DNA from: Cryptomeria japonica
Taxonomy: Eukaryota; Streptophyta; Pinopsida; Cupressales; Cupressaceae
Length of the DNA stretch: 64,000 nucleotides
Direction: 5' to 3'
Assembly (NCBI RefSeq): GCF_030272615.1
Contig: NC_081410.1
Coordinates: 124,710,640-124,774,639 of the forward strand
Shown here: piece after piece, positions 60,544 to 64,000 of the stretch
How the letters are laid out: each line of letters begins with the position of its first letter
Numbering within the stretch: the stretch's first letter is position 1
The notes under the pieces: model-generated
The model's database searches: none
Seen by the model: only the letters and a program-made list of their open reading frames with translations
What the model was told of the DNA's origin: nothing
Position numbers and translations under genes: made by a program

Positions 60544-60561
60544 CCCTCTCCCTCTCCCTCT
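60350..60561. repeat. (CT)n pyrimidine tract, right border of the minisatellite
   Basis: About 210 bp of CTCTCT with CCCC interruptions, including about 75 bp of pure CT (60465-60540). It is the inverted counterpart of the (GA)n tract at 56740. Confidence 0.95.
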
Positions 60562-60654
60562 ATCATATACTAATTTATTTATAAATTAATATATTAATAT
60601 ATTAATAAACATTAGATTAATTATGGGCAAATTTAGTTAGAGAATTTACTAATT

Positions 60655-60712
60655 AAAATCGGATATCTGATATAATCGGATATCTGATTATACCGGATAT
60701 CTGATTATTGTA
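60655..60712. other. Right subterminal cluster of GATATC palindromes
   Basis: Three close copies, AATCGGATATCTGAT, AATCGGATATCTGATT and CCGGATATCTGATT, lie at spacings of 17-19 bp, about 0.9 kb from the right end. This mirrors the left cluster at 46667-47106. Confidence 0.5.
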
Positions 60713-61545
60713 GTCAAATTTTCAAATTTCAAATTTCAGCTTAGGAATACTTTGGTATTTGGCTTGGAAGTGACAAGCCTGGAAAGTCAACTGAAAAAAC
60801 ATGTTTTTCAGTATTCCTTGGTTTTCCTGATTTTACACTGGTGGCTGATGACTTTTTTTGTAGCCAAAATTGATAAAACAAAAAGGGTTTTTTAAGGACA
60901 TTCCTAGCTTTCCAACAATATAAGGCTTGTCTTATTTCAACTTTAATAAATAATTATTATTTATTTTCTAATTGAATTCTGACAATAGTCTTGATTGATA
61001 GACTGATTGAAAAACACTCATAACTTTCAAACGGTATAACATTTTTTGAATCCAAAACATGCATCACATCCTATGCTTCGTCTACTATAGGGAAAAATTA
61101 AAAAAAATTAAATTTCATAAGGTTTTGACCAAGATAAGGTGGTCAGACATAGGAGTTTTTGAATTTCTGTAAAGCTATAGTAAAAAATTCATAAATAATT
61201 ATTTATTTTATAAAAGATTAAAAAAAAATGTGTCACATCCGTACATGAGTCTAATACTTATATTATAAAAAAATATTATGATTTGATTGTGATTAGGGTG
61301 GTCAGACATACGTCTACTTCTTATTTTTTTCTTGAAATTTTAGTACCACTGCATTGAAATTTGAAATTTTCATCAAATAGGATTATTTTTTTCCAAAAAA
61401 CAACTAGTAGCTTAGAAAGTATATTCAATTTTCTATATATTATCTTCTTACATATTTTAAAAATAATGTTCACAACTTATTCAAATTTTCATGTCAAGTT
61501 GCATAACTCTGATTTTCTGAAATTTAATTGCCACTTAAGGGCCTA
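60713..61545. other. Right noncoding arm of the DNA transposon
   Basis: AT-rich and without a reliable gene; small frames such as the one at 61361 are duplicated with the block at 58000. It includes the start (61291) of the duplicated segment. Confidence 0.5.
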
Positions 61546-61575
61546 TTTTGGCACACCATGATCCTGCGCATACCC
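61546..61575 (-). repeat. Right terminal inverted repeat
   Basis: Reads GGGTATGCGCAGGATCATGG then TGTGCCAAAA on the minus strand, followed outward by the TSD TAAC and inward by a second matching segment (AAGTGGCAATT). Confidence 0.88.
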
Positions 61576-61579
61576 TAAC

Positions 61580-62359
61580 TAGATTGGGGTTGCGTCCAAT
61601 CTTTGCTATAATGGAAATTTTTGTTCCCAAATAGCTGCAACTCTGCTATCACCCATGCAAACTTCTCAAATCCTTAGAGGAAAATCAAAAAATAATAAAA
61701 CAATGAATGAATTTGTCACTGCTGCTAATCTCTTTCAATTCTCCTTCCCCAATTTTCCAGACCGCCTGAGATCCTTAGTCAACACCATGATTTCTCACTC
61801 CAACTAGGCATGATCCAAAAATCATTGCCCAAATCCCTACAAGTATTGTCATTTAACACAATCAACTCCAGTTATGGTGCGCTCAAATTTCTATTGTCGT
61901 AAATCCAAGGCCGAGTTCTCATTGGAGGATTTAATTTATTTTCCCCCTATAAAATATTTATTTGTCTCAATGAATAATCCCCAGAAATGTGAAGTTCGAT
62001 TGATAAATGGACCCGACACTCCCTTGTTTCGGCAACCAATCATGGTGGTGGAAAAAAATAATCACATTTGAATGCACAATATAAAGTGAGGTCATCAACC
62101 AAGCCAAAATCGGGCCCACCAAATAACCAAATTCTCTTAGATTACAATATGTATTAATTTATTGAATCCCCAAGGTCAAATTTTTTTGAATTAGACAGCT
62201 ACCAAATATTAACAAATAATAAATAATTTATTCAAATTATTCATTAATTTATTTAATATTTGTTCTTTAATTTTATTTAATATTATCCCTTTTATTAATA
62301 GTGGAATTTAGGATAAATAAAGTATATTTATTTAATTAATAAATTTTGGGGATATTACA
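61580..62359 (-). repeat. 5' LTR of element B, right piece
   Basis: Continues the LTR from the TAAC site, aligning to 42295-43096 and ending ATATTACA before the TSD AGACT. Confidence 0.93.
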
Positions 62360-62364
62360 AGACT

Positions 62365-63390
62365 TCAAAAAGAGAAGCTTTGGAAAAGGCGGAGTTGATG
62401 AGAAAGTTTGATAAATTGTTCAATCATTACAATACAACTCAACAAAGGTGTGTGGAGTTGCAAACGAGAGTGTAACTTTTTGAGCAGGGATAGATAAAGG
62501 TTTCCTTTCCTGCACTTACAAGGTCATCTGAGCCATCAACAAATAGGTCATCACTTGTGGTCCAAAAAGAAGAAGCAGTTCAACCTGATATAAGTGTTGG
62601 TATCCCTGGTATGTCATTAGTCCCATATGATATTGATGAGCCTGAAGCCACTAGATCAACTGAACCAATTTAGTCTCAGCTTTTAGAAAAGATTATTGAA
62701 TAAGAAAATAAGCTGAAAGAATCAAAAGATCAATCAGTCGGGTAACAAAAGGAGATAGTTAGCTCAGTGCTAACTCATTTAAATGAAAAAGTTGATAATA
62801 GACTCAATAGTGTTCATGCCTTATATTCTTTATTATTTAATTCTATTCAAAAGTTTGATGATGATAAAGAAGTGGCAATTCCTTTGTTTACAAAATGGTT
62901 GCAAAGGGGAAATGAGATTAGAATAATGTCCATGGCTTCTAAGTATCATGTTGAGAGACCATGTGCATTCCAACCAACACACTTGGTGGTAAAATCAATG
63001 TAGGAAGCCCAAATTTTGTCCAAAAATATAGAAATAAAGGTAAGGAAATTGATGAAAAGTTTTAGTGAGTTGAATCAAACTCTTTTGCTAGATATTAAAG
63101 CTGAAGAAGGGGTAGTCAAGCCTTTATAATTTTGGAATGAGGAGGAAGAAAGACTCATCAGTACCCAAGTAGAGCTAATATGTGAAGGGCTAAACATGGA
63201 TATGCTGGAGGATAGCATGGATAAAATAATTGCCACGGGGTCATTTTTTGAAACTTTTGAAAGAGAGGCAAACCAAGTAGCCGTTAAATACATTCCCTAT
63301 AGGGCTAAAGCTGATGAAGTCATGAGTTTTGGTTGGCCATCCAATGAAGAGTATAGTGCATGGATTAGTATGTATCTGAATGATGAATAA
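62365..63390 (+). pseudogene. U3 ORF of LTR2, C-terminal part
   Basis: Colinear with 19670-20685. Open blocks are 62767-63000 (LTHLNEKVDNRLNSVHALYS) and 63196-63388 (DMLEDSMDKIIATGSFFETF). Several stops (for example near 62475, 62670, 62745 and 63127) are private to this copy. Confidence 0.65.
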
Positions 63391-63783
63391 AGGTTGTAAA
63401 CAATTTGATATAACCATTTTTGTCTTCTAGTGGCAGATATTTGTGAACCGGTATAACAGAGATGGCGGTAAAATTCATCATGATTTTTAAAGAAGTGGCC
63501 ACATATTTTGATCCTGTATGAGCAAAATCAAGGATGGAATATTTTTGTAACAAAATGCAATTGTATTTGATCATTTTGAGATGACAGGTGTCTCCTCTGG
63601 CCTGAAGCTTGTTTGCTCCCTTGTTTTTTATAAAAAGAAATTCAGGGCTATGAGATAGGTTTCTGATTTTGGTCCCTTAAGTGTTCTGAATTTTTGGTTC
63701 CAATAGCAAAGTCTAGGTGAAAAGAAAAAGTTGAGAAAGGTCATTTGTAGAGAAAAATAGAAAGAGTCTTATGTTTGCTTTTC
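62365..63783 (+). repeat. LTR2 of the Ogre-like element, part 3
   Basis: Resumes with TCAAAAAGAGAAGC and aligns to LTR1 from about 19670 to 21080, including the C-terminal part of the U3 reading frame (62365-63390, ending SMYLNDE). Alignment stops at TTTTCTGTA; the last ~0.8 kb of the LTR with the TATA box is not in the window. Confidence 0.88.
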
Positions 63784-64000
63784 TGTAAAATAACTTCCTA
63801 GAAACTTCCAAGATTTTGTAGTTTAATGTTAAGGAGGAAATTTGATCTAGTTGAAATCACCATCTTAAAGTAGCTCATAACTTCTATGAACATGTGGTAA
63901 GGTTGTGAAGAATGATAATGAATCATTTTCCTATCTTACAAGGTAATATTTTGCAATTCTCACAACTTACAGTTTGATAATCCCAAGTCTATCAACAACC
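63784..64000. mobile_element. Probable start of a further insertion (unclassified)
   Basis: From here the sequence no longer matches LTR1. It begins TGTAAAATAACTTCC, compatible with a TG-starting LTR, and has no recognisable coding content in the 217 bp available. The boundary is only as good as the loss of homology. Confidence 0.35.

Larger units (their letters stand above)
46520..61575. mobile_element. 15-kb DNA transposon with 30-bp TIRs and 4-bp TSD, Sola-like candidate
   Basis: It interrupts the LTR of element B exactly: TAAC stands on both sides (46516-46519, 61576-61579), and the sister LTR has a single TAAC at 42290. The ends are inverted repeats matching 23 of 30 bases, both starting GGGT and sharing AGGATCATGG and CCAAAA. 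After a ~10-bp gap they continue with AGTGGCAATT. Inside are two convergent intron-containing genes (47320-49229 plus; 52595-56430 minus, a DDE-type transposase), two tandem arrays, and microsatellites. A 4-bp duplication and the transposase motifs fit Sola-type elements, but superfamily membership is a hypothesis. Confidence 0.85.
41450..62359 (-). mobile_element. Second non-autonomous gag-protease LTR element, element B (split by a DNA transposon)
   Basis: Starts TGAAAGATGCTGACTAGG and ends GGGGATATTACA, with TSD AGACT (41445-41449 and 62360-62364). The empty site CATGAGACTTCAAAAAG is intact in LTR1 at 19661. LTRs are 41450-43096 and 45668-62359, the latter interrupted by 15,056 bp. Without that insert the element is about 5.85 kb. 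Coding frames, primer-binding site and polypurine tract are on the minus strand. Only Gag and protease are encoded; RT, RNase H and integrase are absent. Confidence 0.93.
16261..64000 (+). mobile_element. Tat/Ogre-like Ty3 retrotransposon with giant LTRs (right end beyond window)
   Basis: A direct repeat starts TGATAGG(A/G)ACTAAAATTATG at 16261 and again at 30024, and can be followed for more than 5 kb once two nested insertions are removed. LTR1 ends with CACCAACA at 21908 just before a TGGCGACT-type primer-binding site. The interior (21909-30023) encodes Gag, protease, RNase H, RT, RNase H and integrase on the plus strand, all with stops. The primer-binding site, dual RNase H and LTR size match the Tat/Ogre group of plant Ty3 elements. 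The right LTR is interrupted at 32449, 41449 and about 63783, and its final ~0.8 kb is outside the window, so its TSD cannot be checked; the left flank is CATCG. Confidence 0.88.

Noticed and set aside
29050-63390. Host genes between the retroelement domains
   Set aside because: Every larger frame could be assigned to Gag/Pol, the U3 ORF, element B or the DNA transposon; no host-type gene structure remained.

Overview
The window looks like intergenic DNA of a plant with a very large, retrotransposon-filled genome. A gymnosperm fits best, but that is an inference from the element types and the long degenerate CCCTAA arrays. I found no host protein gene, rRNA or tRNA. Almost every kilobase can be assigned to satellites or mobile elements, and many boundaries can be fixed to the base from target-site duplications (TSDs).

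Layout. 1-2626: two rounds of a higher-order repeat, each a degenerate telomere-like array, an AT-rich spacer and a ~175-bp near-perfect hairpin. 2627-10355: a complete, young, non-autonomous LTR retrotransposon on the minus strand (TSD TATAT) with a 776-codon gag-protease ORF and a proline-rich ORF but no reverse transcriptase. 10363-13230: a 5'-truncated plant LINE with RT, zinc-binding and RNase H remnants. 13231-14344: nothing recognised. 14345-16260: minus-strand decayed remnants (an unknown ORF and an RNase H fragment). 16261 to the right edge: an old Tat/Ogre-like Ty3 retrotransposon with a 5.65-kb LTR, and everything further right is nested in or around it.

The Ogre-like element has LTR1 at 16261-21908, a primer-binding site at 21914, gag, protease, an RNase H, then RT, a second RNase H and integrase (23.2-29.85 kb), and LTR2 from 30024. 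Its LTR carries, upstream of the TATA box, a decayed reading frame of roughly 1,200 codons present in both LTRs. LTR2 is split by a Ty1/copia element (32450-39857, TSD TTGTA) and by a second non-autonomous gag-protease LTR element on the minus strand (41450-62359, TSD AGACT). One LTR of that second element is itself split by a 15,056-bp DNA transposon (46520-61575) with imperfect 30-bp terminal inverted repeats and a 4-bp TSD TAAC. The uninterrupted sister copies confirm the empty site for all three insertions.

The 15-kb DNA transposon is the most novel object. From left to right it holds an AT-rich block, an intron-containing gene of unknown function (plus strand), a ~350-bp tandem array, a DDE-type transposase gene (minus strand, six nonsense codons plus a frameshift), a (GA)n tract, a 3.5-kb minisatellite made of one motif in both orientations, a (CT)n tract and the right end. 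A piece of its right end plus flanking host DNA is duplicated inside it. The transposase resembles the Sola-like group by motif and TSD length, but that assignment was not tested by search.
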